NCBI RefSeq assembly: GCF_902167145.1
Contig: NC_050099.1
Coordinates: 242,246,588-242,310,587 of the forward strand
Direction: 5' to 3'
DNA from: Zea mays
Lineage: Eukaryota; Streptophyta; Magnoliopsida; Poales; Poaceae
DNA: 64,000 nucleotides
Of this stretch, positions 11,169 to 21,829 are shown in pieces. The position numbers and the translations under genes were made by a program. Under the pieces are notes generated by a model that worked only from the letters and a program-made list of their open reading frames with translations, was not told the DNA's origin and did no database searches. Position 1 is the first letter of the stretch; every line of letters begins with the position of its first letter.

Positions 11169-14100
11169 ATGGCTTCGTTCAACATTCAAGCTGGAGCTGC
11201 TTCGGTTCCGAAGCTGGTGCTCCTGATAACAGGCGGTTCATGCTCAGAGCCAGCCAACAAGAAACAGAAGAATGAGACACAGAAAAGGGTACAGCACGTC
11301 GGGGTGCAAGGACCCTTCATCAAGTCAAGATGGTCTCACATTCCTATTACCTTCTCCCAAGAGGATCTTCAACTCAAGGATTACCCATACAACAATGCTA
11401 TGGTTATATCTTGTGTTATCAAAGGATTTCTGGTCCACAATGTTTTGGTTGATACAGGCAGTGCAGCTGATATCATATTTGCTAAGGCCTTCAGACAGAT
11501 GCAAGAGCCCGAAGATAAAATTCTTGATGCCACACATCCCCTTTGTGGCTTCGGAGGAAGGCATATTGTAGCACTCGGCAAAATCTCAATGCCAGTAACC
11601 TTCGGATTTATCAACAACACGAGGACTGAACAAGTTGTGTTTGATATTGTTGACATCGAATACCCTTACAATGCAATCATTGGTCGTGGTACTCTCAATG
11701 CCTTCGAAGCAATTCTTCATCCAGCTTATCTTTGCATGAAGATACCTTCGGACCAAGGGCCCATTGCTATTCATGGAAGTCAGGAAGCTGCCAGAAGGGC
11801 TGAAGGAAATTGGACAGACTCAAAAGCAATCCATAATATAGATGGAACTGAAGCTTGTGAGCAATACAAGTTCAGAAGGGAAAAAGCTGCTTCGGCTGAT
11901 CAGCCGAAGCCCATGCTCTTATGTGAGGATATAGCAGATCAGAAGGTGTTATTGGGATCTCAATTGTCTGAAGAGCAGGAGAAAACCTTGATAAGGTTTT
12001 TGTTCAACAATAAAGATGTTTTTGCTTGGTCAGCTAATGATCTTTGTGGAGTTAACAGGGATGTTATTGAGCACTCGCTCAATGTTGATCCATCCTTCAG
12101 ACCCAGAAAGCAGAGGCTTCGGAAGATGTCTGATGACAAGGCCGAAGGTGCTCGGAATGAAGTGAAAAGACTCCTCAGTGCCGGAGTTATTAGAGAGGTA
12201 AAATACCCAGAATGGTTGGCTAACACTGTTATGGTGAAGAAGGCCAATGGTAAATGGAGAATGTGTATCGATTTTACTGATCTCAATAAGGCCTGTCCGA
12301 AGGACGAGTTTCCATTGCCAAGGATAGATTCCTTAGTTGATGCAGCAGCTTCATCAGAGCTTATGAGTCTGCTGGATTGCTATTCAGACTATCATCAAAT
12401 CTGGATGAAGAAGGAGGATGAACCGAAAACCAGCTTCATAACCCCTAGTGGGACATATTGTTACCTTCGGATGCATGAGGGGCTTAAGAATGCTGGAGGA
12501 AGCTTCAGCAGAATGACAGCGAAGGTTCTCCATTCTCAGATAGGCAGGAATGTGCTAACTTATGTTGATGATATCATTGTAAAAAGCACGAAGCAAGATA
12601 ACCACATTGCTGATTTACAGGAGACCTTCGCTAATTTTAGACAGGCTGGTTTAAAGCTGAATCCAGAAAAATGTGTCTTCGGAGTAAAGAAGGGGAAATT
12701 TCTTGGTTGCCTAGTTTTAACAAAGGGAATTGAGGCTAATCCAAGCAAAATCGAAGCTATACTTCGAATGGAACCACCAAGTACAAAAAAGGGAGCTCAA
12801 AGATTGACAGGAAGGCTGGCATCTCTCAACAGATTCATATCCAGATCAGCAGAGAGAAACTTACCATTCTTCGAAGTGCTGAAGTCAGCCGAAGTCTTTC
12901 AATGGGGACCAATCCAGCAGAAGGCCTTCGAAGAGCTGAAGCAATATTTGATAGATCTAACAACATTAACTCCACCAACGCCAGGGGCTCCTTTGCTATT
13001 ATATGTGGCAGCTTCGCACTCAGCGGTAAGTGCAACACTTGTCCAGGAGAAGCTTGAAGGCCAAGTTAAGAGGCAGGCCCCAATATATTTTGTATCCGAG
13101 GTTCTTAGTTTATCAAAGAAAAATTATACAGAATTGGAGAAGGTACTGTATGCTGTTTTGATGGCCTTCAGGAAGCTTCGACATTATTTTCAAGCTTACA
13201 ACATAATTGTTCCTTCTTCACAACCTCTGAAGGATATTATGAGAAACCGAGAAGCTACTGGAAGGATTGGAAAATGGGCTGCAGAGCTCAATGAATTTTG
13301 TATTGATTATGTCCATAGATCTTCGATTCAGTCCCAAGCATTGGCAGACTTCATTGCTGACTGGACGCCAGGGGCTCAGGAGGAAGAAACAAATAAAGAC
13401 GCCGAAGCATGGACAGTGTTTTGCGATGGGTCTTAGGGAACCTTCGGAGCAGGAGCGTCTGATGTGTTGATTTCACCTTCCAAAGTTAAAACTGGTTATG
13501 CGGCAAGACTTGATTTTAGTTGCACAAATAATATTGCTGAGTACGAAGCTCTGCTCTTGGGTCTTCGGAAGTTAAAGGCAATGGGAATCAGAAGGGCCAT
13601 TCTTAAAACTGATTCCCAAGTTATTTCTGGTCATGTTGACAAGAGCTATAAAGCCAGAGATCCGAAGCTTGAAAAATATCTAGATACAGTCCGAAGGATT
13701 GAGGCTTCCTTCGAAGGTTTCTCTGTCAAAAATATTCCTCGTGGAGAAAATGAATATGCTGATCTATTGGCCAAGGCAGCAGCACAGGGGCTGCCTATAC
13801 CTTCGGAAGTATTTTTCGAAACAATAAAAGTACCTTCGGTCGAGCTTCTTGAAAGAGCAATCCTTAATATATCCCCTGTTTATAGCGAAGATTGGAGAAC
13901 TGAGATCATCTCTTTCCTTCAGGGCCTGTGCGGATCTCACATTGGATCTAGGCCCTTGCTTGGAAAAGTTTTTCGCCAAGGATTTTATTGGCCAAAGGCA
14001 GTTTCGGATGCAGCGGATCTGGTCCAAAAGTGCGAAGGTTGTCAGAAATGTGCAAGAGATCAAAAACAACCTTCGTCTTTAACCCAATTAATACAACCCA

Positions 14101-14957
14101 CTTGGCCGTTGCAAAGGTGGGGCCTCGATTTACTAGGCCCATTACCACCAGCACAGGGGAACCTAAAATATGTAGTAGTGGCAGTGGAATATTTTTCCAA
14201 GTGGATTGAGGCAAAGCCCTTAGCCACAATAACTTCATTTACTGTTCAAAAGTTTTTCTGGCAAAACATTGTTTGTCGCTTCGGAGTGCCGAAGGCTATT
14301 ACTGTGGATAATGGGACACAGTTTGATTCTGAAGCCTTCAGAGAATTTTGTGATCAAATTGGCACGAAGATCCATTTTGCATCAGTCCGACACCCAGAGT
14401 CAAATGGACTTGTCGAAAGAGCTAATGGGATTATAATGACAGGAATAATGAAGTCAAACTTCAATCAGCCCAGGGGAAAGTGGCCAGACGAGTTAATCAA
14501 AGTGGTGTGGAGCCACAATACAACCATGTCAAGGTCAACAGGCTTTACGCCCTTTAAGCTATTGTTCGGTGACGAAGCAATAACCCCAGAAGAGGCCAAA
14601 GCAGGATCAATAAGGACAGTAGCTTCGGCAGAAGGCGAAGACGAAGCTGATTGTTCTGTAGAAAAAGATGCTATTGAAGGGATTAGACTTCAAGCTGTGG
14701 AAAACATCAATAAATACCAAGCTGAAACAATAAAATGGCGTGACAGAAAGGTCAAGCTGAAGAACATTGAACCAGGACACTTGGTACTTCGAAGAGTAGC
14801 CAACCCTGAAACAGTAGGCAAATTACAGCTGAAGTGGGAAGGCCCCTTTTTGGTAGTATCTTCGTCAAGACCCGGTTCCTACAGATTGAAGGACATGGAC
14901 GGCAACGACATTCCTAGATCATGGAATGCGGATGAGCTTCGGCGATACTATGTTTAG
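11169..14957 (+). pseudogene. pol: Element C pol: protease, RT, RNase H, aRNase H, integrase, one premature stop
   Basis: One frame of 1,262 codons from the ATG at 11169, broken only by TAG at 13434-13436. Domains: aspartic protease (VDTGSAAD near residue 95), RT (KACPKDEFPLPRID; YVDD at about residue 465), Ty3-type RNase H (to about 730), archaeal-type RNase H (DGS immediately before the stop, then NNIAEYEA), integrase with H2C2 zinc region, DNGTQF and ESNGLVERAN, and a C-terminal LKWEGPF region. The stop falls right after the first catalytic Asp motif of the second RNase H, where TGG-to-TAG is the simplest explanation, so integrase would need readthrough. RT also carries unusual replacements (DCYSDYHQI, RMHEGLKNAGG). 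There is no Gag domain before the protease: either the source family lost gag, or an internal deletion fused a short leader to the protease. Confidence 0.88.
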
Positions 14958-15131
14958 CTTGATGTAATTTTCTATATTCTTTTTTGTGGCACCCTTTTCC
15001 TTTCCAAAGGGGGAGAAAGGTTTTTAATGGGGCCATAACATGTAATTTTCCTTATTTCAATTCCATGAGAGTGATATCCCCCAAAAAATGTAAATGTAAA
15101 TGCAAAGGAAAAAGGAAAAGGAAACAGGGAG

Positions 15132-15382
15132 AAGCTCAAAAGTCGTTCCTAAGGGAATGTAGAGCTTACAGCGAAAAATAAGCGCTGATTCCGCCGAAAG
15201 TAAAAGGCGAAGAAGCTCCTAAGGGAGGCTTACAGCGAAAAATAAGCGCTGATTCCGCTGAAAGTAAAAGGCGAAGAAGCTCCTAAGGGAGGCTTACAGC
15301 GAAAAATAAGCGCTGATTCCGCTGAAAGTAAAAGGCGAAGAAGCTCCTAAGGGAGGCTTACAGCGAAAAGTCAACGCTGAAA
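15132..15382 (+). repeat. 64-bp tandem repeat, about 3.5 copies
   Basis: AGCGCTGATTCCGC recurs at 15181, 15245 and 15309, a 64-bp period, with partial copies at both sides. Each unit has CAGCG...CGCTG arms that could form a short stem. It lies between the pol stop and the antisense ORFs, the position where Tat elements often carry tandem repeats. Confidence 0.92.
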
Positions 15383-15841
15383 GGCTATGATCATGGTTTT
15401 TTGAATATGTGTTTTGATATTCATTTGCACAATACATCTCATCATGTCATTTGCATTCATAAACATGCATTTAGACATATATAGAATCATCATTACATCA
15501 CACAAAAAACACAGATGCTTCGGCAATGAGGAAAAACTCGAAGGAAAATTTTTATGCTTTGTTGTGTACGAAAAGAAGGGAAGGTGTTTTTCGCCTTCGG
15601 CTCAAAAAGAGAAGTTTCGTCCACAGCAAAGCAGATTGTACACAGATAGCAGAAACAAAATATATTACAAGGTATGTACAAATTTACATAAGTTGTTCCA
15701 TAACTATATTACAAAAGTTTCTCCAGAATTTTTGCAGGAAAGCATATTGTAAACAACTATCAAGCTTCAGGCTAGGCTTCGTCAAACTTCAGCTTTGTCA
15801 TCCTGCGTATATCAAACAGCAGAATAAGAAAGGTGCAAATT

Positions 15842-17170
15842 TCAAGGAGAAGGTAAAAGTAACAAATATAAGTTTCTTACTGGCTTAAGATGACTTCGAG
15901 CTTCGTCACCCGCCATTTTTCGCCCGCCACTTACCCAGATCTGGGTCATGAATCTATTTCCAATGCTTCGGGCTAGGCTTGGGATATCTATCAGATCTGA
16001 TGCTGACAAGCTGAAGTTTGGTCTGTTCACAATATTTCCATGCGTGCAGCCAGCCTTCAGAAAAGCAGTAGCTGTGCCCCGAGAAGCTACCAGGGCGCAG
16101 AAGTCAGCATGCCCACCAATAACTTCGTCAAGGGCATCAACCCCGCCTTCAATATATTCTAATGTGCTGGGCAGATTTTCAGCTGAAGGTGTAAATTTTG
16201 CAGAGCTAGCTCCGACAGAATGAAATACATCCTTCAGCCGCTGCACGCATCGGCTGCCGAAGCTTAGGCATTTCTCTTGGAGTTCTTTAAAGGATTTCTG
16301 CAAATTTGAATTTTTATCCACCTCAGTTTTCAGGCTTGCTTCAAGAAATTTCTTTTCTTGCTCAAATTTTTCTGACTGTTGGAGCAGTTCATTCTTTAAG
16401 CTGTTATTTTCAGTTTGGACTTCAGCCAAAGAACCCTCCATAGTCTGAATAATAAAATCTTTCTTTTCTAATGCACCTTCGTGCTCTTTGACCATCATTT
16501 CAAGATCTTGGATGGTGAAATCCTTCTTTTTCAGATCAACTTCGTAATTTTTAACTTTTTCAGCCAAGTTTTGGATGACGGCTTTGTTCTTCTCTTCTTC
16601 GAGATCTTGTTGCATTTTTAGAACCTTACTTAATAATATGCTCTGTCGAAACGATCTTCGTTAGAAAACGACCTAAAAGATAATAATAATAATAATAATA
16701 AAATAACAAAAATATTTGTTACCTTGAAGTTAGCATAAAGCAAGCTTCCGGCGATATGGTGCCGTTGGTAACGGCAGAGGTCCGCTTCCAGCTTCGGCAA
16801 GCCAATGTTTTTGCAGAGAGTTCTAACAATTTTAGCTTCGTTGCGGTTTCGAAGGCACCTCAGCTTTCCTTCGTTAACCCCGCCGAACAGTGTAGCTCCT
16901 GGCTTATATCCGCAGGCTATGGCACATTTTTTAAGCTCTGCTTTTTCAGCGTCTGTCAGTTCTTGCCCAAGTAAATCTTGAAATTCAAAATCTTCTTCCT
17001 CCAAAATGTCTTCAGCTTGTTTTTTCCCCTTTTCAGTAGCTGTGCTCGCCGCGGCCACAACAGATTCTTCCTCAGTCATTTTTAGAAGTATGTTATCAAT
17101 AACTTCAAGTGTTTCTTCCAGGTTCGGATCTTCTGTGGCCTCGGTTTCAGCCCCGGCAGCTTCGGCTGCG
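15842..17170 (-). pseudogene. Element C antisense ORF, C-terminal coiled-coil part
   Basis: Two open blocks on the minus strand, 17079-16735 and 16615-15842, look like exons joined across an intron-like gap of about 120 bp (GTAACAAATA after 16724, with an ATT microsatellite). The first block is Ala/Glu-rich (ETLEVIDN, EEEDFEFQDLL); the second is a long coiled coil (residues 1-120) followed by FHSVGASSAKF and GGVDALDEVIGGHADFC motifs. I recall such motifs from the 3' antisense ORFs of grass Tat elements; function is unknown. A T-run near 17365-17371 shifts the frame from the preceding block (17295-18839). Confidence 0.6.
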
Positions 17171-17294
17171 CCAGTTTTAGCTTCGAAGGTTTCCGCTCTA
17201 GTGGCTTCGGCTGCGGCACCTTTAGTTTCGGCAGTCTGGTCAATAGCAATTCTTGATGCCGGTGTCGGTGACGGTGTCCCGTGAATTACATCTG

Positions 17295-18839
17295 CTATTT
17301 GAATAATCCTTCGTTTTTTCGGCAGTGCAGGACCTTCTTCTGCCGAAGCTGCCTTGTCCTTCTAAAAAACTTCGTCAGTTCCAGCGCCAGCGGACTTAGC
17401 TTGACAGGCAAGGGTTCAGTCATTACCTTCATAATCTCTTCTACTTCAACAGCAGAAGGCGTTGCAGGAGTATCTTCTTCTTGAACCAACGTTTTTGGTT
17501 CTGGAGATGCAGTTTTCCTCTTTCTTGCAGTGGCCACCTTCGGCTCAGGGTTCAACTCTTCAGGGCTAAGTTTTTTAGAATCTCCCCTTTTCTTTTTAAC
17601 TACCTTGGCGACCTCTTCGTCAGCAGCGCTGGCAATTCTTTTACGCTTCGGGCCTCCAGCATCTCCGCTCAGTCGACCATAATCAGCATATTCAAATCCT
17701 ATAGCATCAAGCACCCTGTTCAGCCTTCGCTTCGGCCGAGTGCCGAAGGTTGCTGTCATCAGCTGGTCTTCTTTTTTGGAGTAATTTCCAAGAATTTCAT
17801 TACTCATTACTTCGATTGTATCGAGCCACTCTTGGCAGGGTGCTTTAAAATATTTCTTAAACTTATAATAATAGGGTAATCGGACAAGCTCCCCCTCTTT
17901 CTTTTCTCCTTTAAGCTTCGGCATAGTCCACTCCTTCATAGTTGGAAATACTCTGAAGGCCAGAAACTCCTGCACTAAATCTCTAGTGCCAATGTGTTCT
18001 GCAATAATTTTGAATTCAGCCAGTGCGGTCCAAGTTGGACCTTCTGCTGCCATATTGCATCGGGGTCTGGTTTCTCCGAAGATCAATTCAAGAGGGCTCT
18101 GAACCAGCTTCTCTTTGTCATCGTCAACTTTGACATAAAACCATTATGATTTCCAGCCTGCCGGCCATTTGCTTCGATAGCTAATCACAGGAAATTTTGT
18201 GGTTTTCCGATAGGCAAAATTATAACAACCAAAATTTTCATGCAACCCATCCTTTCTGGCCTTAGTCTGGTAATGCAGCTCATGAACTCGACAGAAGCTG
18301 TCGGCAAACGGCTCCACAGCCTGGCTTCGGAGAGCCTAGATATAAACGCTAAGCCTAACGATGGCGTTAGGAGTCAGTTGGTGAAAATAGATCCCAAACT
18401 TTTGCAACACATCAGAAATCATCCTATTTAAAGGAAATCTCAACCCAGCTTTCAGAAAACTCTTGAAAATGACTATTTCATCCTTTTTTGGCTTCGGGGT
18501 AGTTTCTTCTCCCCCGAAGCGGATCAGCTTCTTCTCATCTTCACTGAAATAGCCTGACTACACCATTTTGGAAAAATCAACCTTGGAGATAGTCGACTTT
18601 CCGAAGTCCAAATGGCTAGGCTTGCTCGGTACTGCGATATGGTAATCACCGTCAGAATCAGCTTCCTCAATATCTCCTTGTTCCGCTTCGGCACCAGCTT
18701 GTTCTGTTTCGGCAGTGGGGATTCTTTCCGAAGTCATCAATCCGGATCGCTGCATTGCTTCGGAGATAGGAACAGTCTCCACACCTTCGGCTTCGTCTCC
18801 CTCACGCTCAACTCTAGCAGTAGAACGCACTCTGGCCAT
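17295..18839 (-). pseudogene. Element C antisense ORF, N-terminal 'putative gypsy type transposon' domain
   Basis: Starts at ATG 18839 (MARVRSTARVERE). The frame runs through an acidic leader, then a conserved block (LKAGLRFPLNRMISDVL, FGIYFHQLTPNA) resembling the Pfam 'putative gypsy type transposon' family (Transposase_28). It is broken by TAG near 18558 and TAA near 18145, then continues at 18086 with a conserved WTALAEFK block and a basic tail with nuclear-localisation-like clusters (PKRKR, VKKKRG). It is transcribed opposite to pol. Role unknown; whether a protein is made cannot be judged from sequence. Confidence 0.62.
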
Positions 18840-19298
18840 TTAATTTTGAATTCCTTGAAAGATTTCTTGGGAATTAAATAACCTTTTTTCCCGAAGCTTT
18901 TTCTGACAAAGTAGGCACCGAACTGGAGCTTCGTCTGAATGCGAGAGTTAAGCTTCGGCTATGGTTAAAATTTTTGGCAGCAAAACAGTGCAATAGCAAT
19001 GAATGTTGTGGTAACTTCACACCTACCTATCTGTTTATATAGTGTTGCAGGTAAGAAGGTGAATCGTCAGGATTTTTACACTAGGCAAACAGCTGCTCGC
19101 ACCCGCTGCGCGGTGGGCCGCAAAGACCAAAATAGTGAACCTGCATGGTGGGACCGCTACGCGCTCAGAAACTGTATCGTTTCTCGACAACGAGCTCAGG
19201 GAAGGTGTTTTCGGACCTTCGGCTTCCTGAAGCCTAAGAGACTTTTTTCATGGATCAAGCTCGTTACGAAAAACAATCTAGCACCGCGAAGGGGCTAC
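18840..19298. other. Element C region between antisense ORF and 3' LTR
   Basis: Non-coding. On the minus strand this would hold the promoter and leader of the antisense ORF; no clear TATA box was found. It ends in the polypurine tract before the 3' LTR. Confidence 0.55.
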
Positions 19299-19897
19299 TG
19301 TTGGGACCATGCTTCGTCGCCGAAGGTCCTGCAGGAAGAAACAGCTTCGGCTGAAGCTGTCTGTACGTGATGCCGAAGGGTACCGTTCATGAAGCTTCGA
19401 AATTACAAACCGACTTAAAGATAGAATGACCTTTTAGTCCATAAGAGTTTGAGTCATTGTTGTAAACTTTTATGAGGGGTATGATTGTAATTGCTCATAG
19501 GCTGTGTCCTGTGTCTATAAATAGTGAACAACATCCCTTTATTGTTCACGCATTCCTGTAATTGCAATCACATCACTTGGAAATCATTCTTTGCCAAGGT
19601 AGAGGTATAAACGTATCTAAACATTATATTTGAATATCTGAAGTTTATATAATATGTAAATGAGGTTGTTTACTTCTGATTTATCTGTCTTTAATGCTTT
19701 TTATCTCGTGTTATTTTATATTATCTTTGAGAGTTCAATTACGAAGATACAACCTTCGTAATTGTGTCATTATAACCTTCGTCCGAAGTTCATTAAATCC
19801 TTGAGGAAACAATGTTTCGGCGGACGAAGGACATTAATATTTAACATTTTATGTTGCCTTGTTCTTAATTCATAGCATTGAGAACAAGTCACCAACA
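19299..19897 (+). repeat. Element C 3' LTR
   Basis: 599 bp, matching 10525-11124 with about 10 substitutions and a 1-bp indel by eye, mostly transitions. Differences cluster just after the TATA box (around 19529-19541). Confidence 0.95.
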
Positions 19898-21074
19898 AAT
19901 AGTGCAAGAAAAACTTAGAATAGGAAAGAACAAACAAATCACAAACAATAAACATACAAGACACGAGTGATTTGTTTTACCGAGGTTCGGCCCTCGAAGG
20001 CCTAGTCCCCGTTGAGGAGTCCACTAAGGACGGGTCTCTTTCAACCCTTTCCCTCTCTCAACCGATCCCCAAGATCAGCGAGCTCTTCTTCTTCTCAAGG
20101 ATCACTTAAGACCCCGCAAGGATCACCACACACTTAGGTGTCTCTTGCTAGCTTTACAAGCCTGCAAAACTTTGGAGGAAGTTCAATGAGAGTCAAAACT
20201 CCACACACAAATGAACGCAAGATGTAGCACACACTTTATCTCAATGAATCTCACAAGGCACTAGAGCTAAACTCACACGAGAAGCTTTCTTTTGCTTGCT
20301 CTCTCTTTTGTGGCACTTGCGTGGGTTGTAGTGGTCTAAATCTTGTGTATAGGATGGATCAATGAATAGAGGTGGTTGGGAGGGCTTGAATATGTCAACT
20401 ATATGACTTGGAATGTTGCTTGGGCTCCCACACTTTGAAGTGGCCGGTTGGGGTGGTATCTATAGCCACCAACCAAATTGTAGCCATTGGAGAAGGCTGC
20501 TGGCGATGGGCGCACCGGACAGTCCGGTGCGCCACCATGTCATCCTCCCGTTAGGGCTTGGAGCTGGCCGGCCGTTGGAGGCTTTGTCCTCATGCGGCAC
20601 CGGACAGTCCGGTGCGCCACCGGACAGTCCGATGCCCCTCTGACCTGCTGCTCTAACTTCTATCGCGTGTACTGTGCTCCACTGTTCAATGTTAGAGTCG
20701 ACCGTTGCGCGCGGATAGCCATTGCTCCGCTGGTGCACCGGACAGTCTGGTGCCACACCGAACAGTCCGGTGAATTATAGCGGAGCTGCGCCTTGAAAAC
20801 CCGAAGCTGAGGAGTTTGAGCTGATTCACCCTGGTGCACCGGACACTGTCCGATGGCACACCGGACAGTCCAGTGCGCCAGACCAGGGCACACTTCGGTT
20901 TCCTTTTTGCTCCTTTCTTTTGAAGCCTAACTTGTTCTTTTGATTGGTTTGTGTTGAACCTTTGGCACCTGTAGAATGTATGATCTAGAGCAAACTAGTT
21001 AGTCCAATTATTTATGTTGGTCAATTCAACCACCAAAATCATTTAGGAAAAGGTTTGACCCTATTTCCCTTTCA

Positions 21075-21342
21075 GCGAGCAGCAGTCCGAAATGCATGGT
21101 ACAACTAGGCGCTCAGGCGCTACCACCAGCGGTTCGTGCATAGTAGGAAGCTTGAAGTCGGGGACCTGGTTCTAAGGCGAGTACTGAACCGAGAAGAGCT
21201 CCACAAGCTCTCTCCCAGCTGGGAAGGACCCTTCAAGGTGACGGAAATATGCCGCCCCGGGTGCGTCCGCCTCGCCACAGATAACGGAGTACCTCTTCCC
21301 AATCTCTGGAATATAGAGCATCTCCGTAAGTTTTTCCCGTAA
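21075..21342 (+). pseudogene. pol: Element A pol, part 2: integrase C-terminus
   Basis: Continues the frame broken at 3224 after the second copy of GCGAG. It carries a stop at 21106-21108, then a VGDLVLRRV...SPSWEGPF block typical of gypsy integrase C-termini, and ends with TAA at 21340-21342. The resumption of frame proves the insertion history. Confidence 0.88.
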
Positions 21343-21829
21343 AAACATAGTTGGGGGTTCAGTTTTCTTCCCTGTAACTAGGAAGCGCATATATATGCGC
21401 CAGCCCGATGAGGTCCGCCCTCAATAAACCCGATCTGTTGGCCTGCACTCGTGTATATCCAGTTATAAGGAAGGGGTTCGACCCACAGAACTATTTTTAT
21501 GATAGTTTTATCCTTGAGTTTACAACCATTATTACTATCTAACCCACCCATACAGTCTCCCTCCCTGGCTGGTATAGCGACATCCGAATTGAGTAGCCAG
21601 ACCCGGCAACCAGAGGATGGGGTGGTTCGGGGCCATGAAGTCGCTTAGTATGGTCAAGTACCGTAAGCCTACACGCCCCACCACTCTGCAGCCGGTCCTG
21701 TTGCGTGAACCAAATGATAAGAAATACCAGCTAGCGGACCTTATGGGTGCGCTACTAAAAATTCCTGGGCCCAGGCAGCACCAATGTCGTACTTGCCTCG
21801 CCAACCCAGACGGCGATGCGCTGGGCCCC
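21343..21829 (+). other. Element A spacer after pol
   Basis: Non-coding. It contains a perfect 16-bp palindrome, GCGCATATATATGCGC, at 21385-21400. Nothing else recognised. Confidence 0.6.

Larger units (their letters stand above)
10525..19897 (+). mobile_element. Element C: young Tat-lineage Ty3/gypsy element without gag
   Basis: 9,373 bp, flanked by AATAG at 10520-10524 and 19898-19902. LTRs start TGTTGGGACC and end CACCAACA. Layout: 5' LTR, PBS, PR-RT-RH-aRH-INT with one stop, a 64-bp tandem repeat, a block of antisense ORFs, a polypurine stretch (GAAGGGGCTAC at 19288-19298), 3' LTR. The two LTRs differ at about 10 of 600 positions by eye. At a grass rate of 1.3e-8 per site per year (a literature assumption) this is roughly 0.6 million years. 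Only about 300 bp separate the 5' LTR from the protease, so the gag domain is missing. The element is crowded with CTTCGG/CCGAAG on both strands. Confidence 0.93.
3225..21074 (-). mobile_element. Element B: gag-only Sirevirus-type Ty1/copia element, minus strand
   Basis: Bounded by TGAAAG at 3225 and CTTTCA at 21074, with the 5-bp duplication GCGAG at 3220-3224 and 21075-21079. Removing the insert restores the reading frame of element A's integrase. Orientation is minus: the primer-binding site lies left of the right LTR (10199-10210) and the polypurine tract lies right of the left LTR (4684-4696). LTR ends and palindromes resemble Ji-type maize Sireviruses. The internal region (4684-10211, 5.5 kb) carries only a gag-like gene; protease, integrase, RT and RNase H are absent, so it would depend on a relative's enzymes. 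Element C is inserted in its 5' LTR. Confidence 0.9.
10212..21074 (-). repeat. Element B 5' LTR, split by element C
   Basis: The LTR occupies 10212-10524 and 19903-21074; net length is about 1,485 bp after removing element C and one copy of its target duplication. The TATA region near 20457-20464 carries a substitution relative to the left LTR. It has one extra palindrome unit relative to its partner. Confidence 0.9.

Noticed and set aside
15132..15382. CRISPR-like array
   Set aside because: Repeats are directly contiguous 64-bp tandem units without variable spacers, inside a plant retrotransposon.
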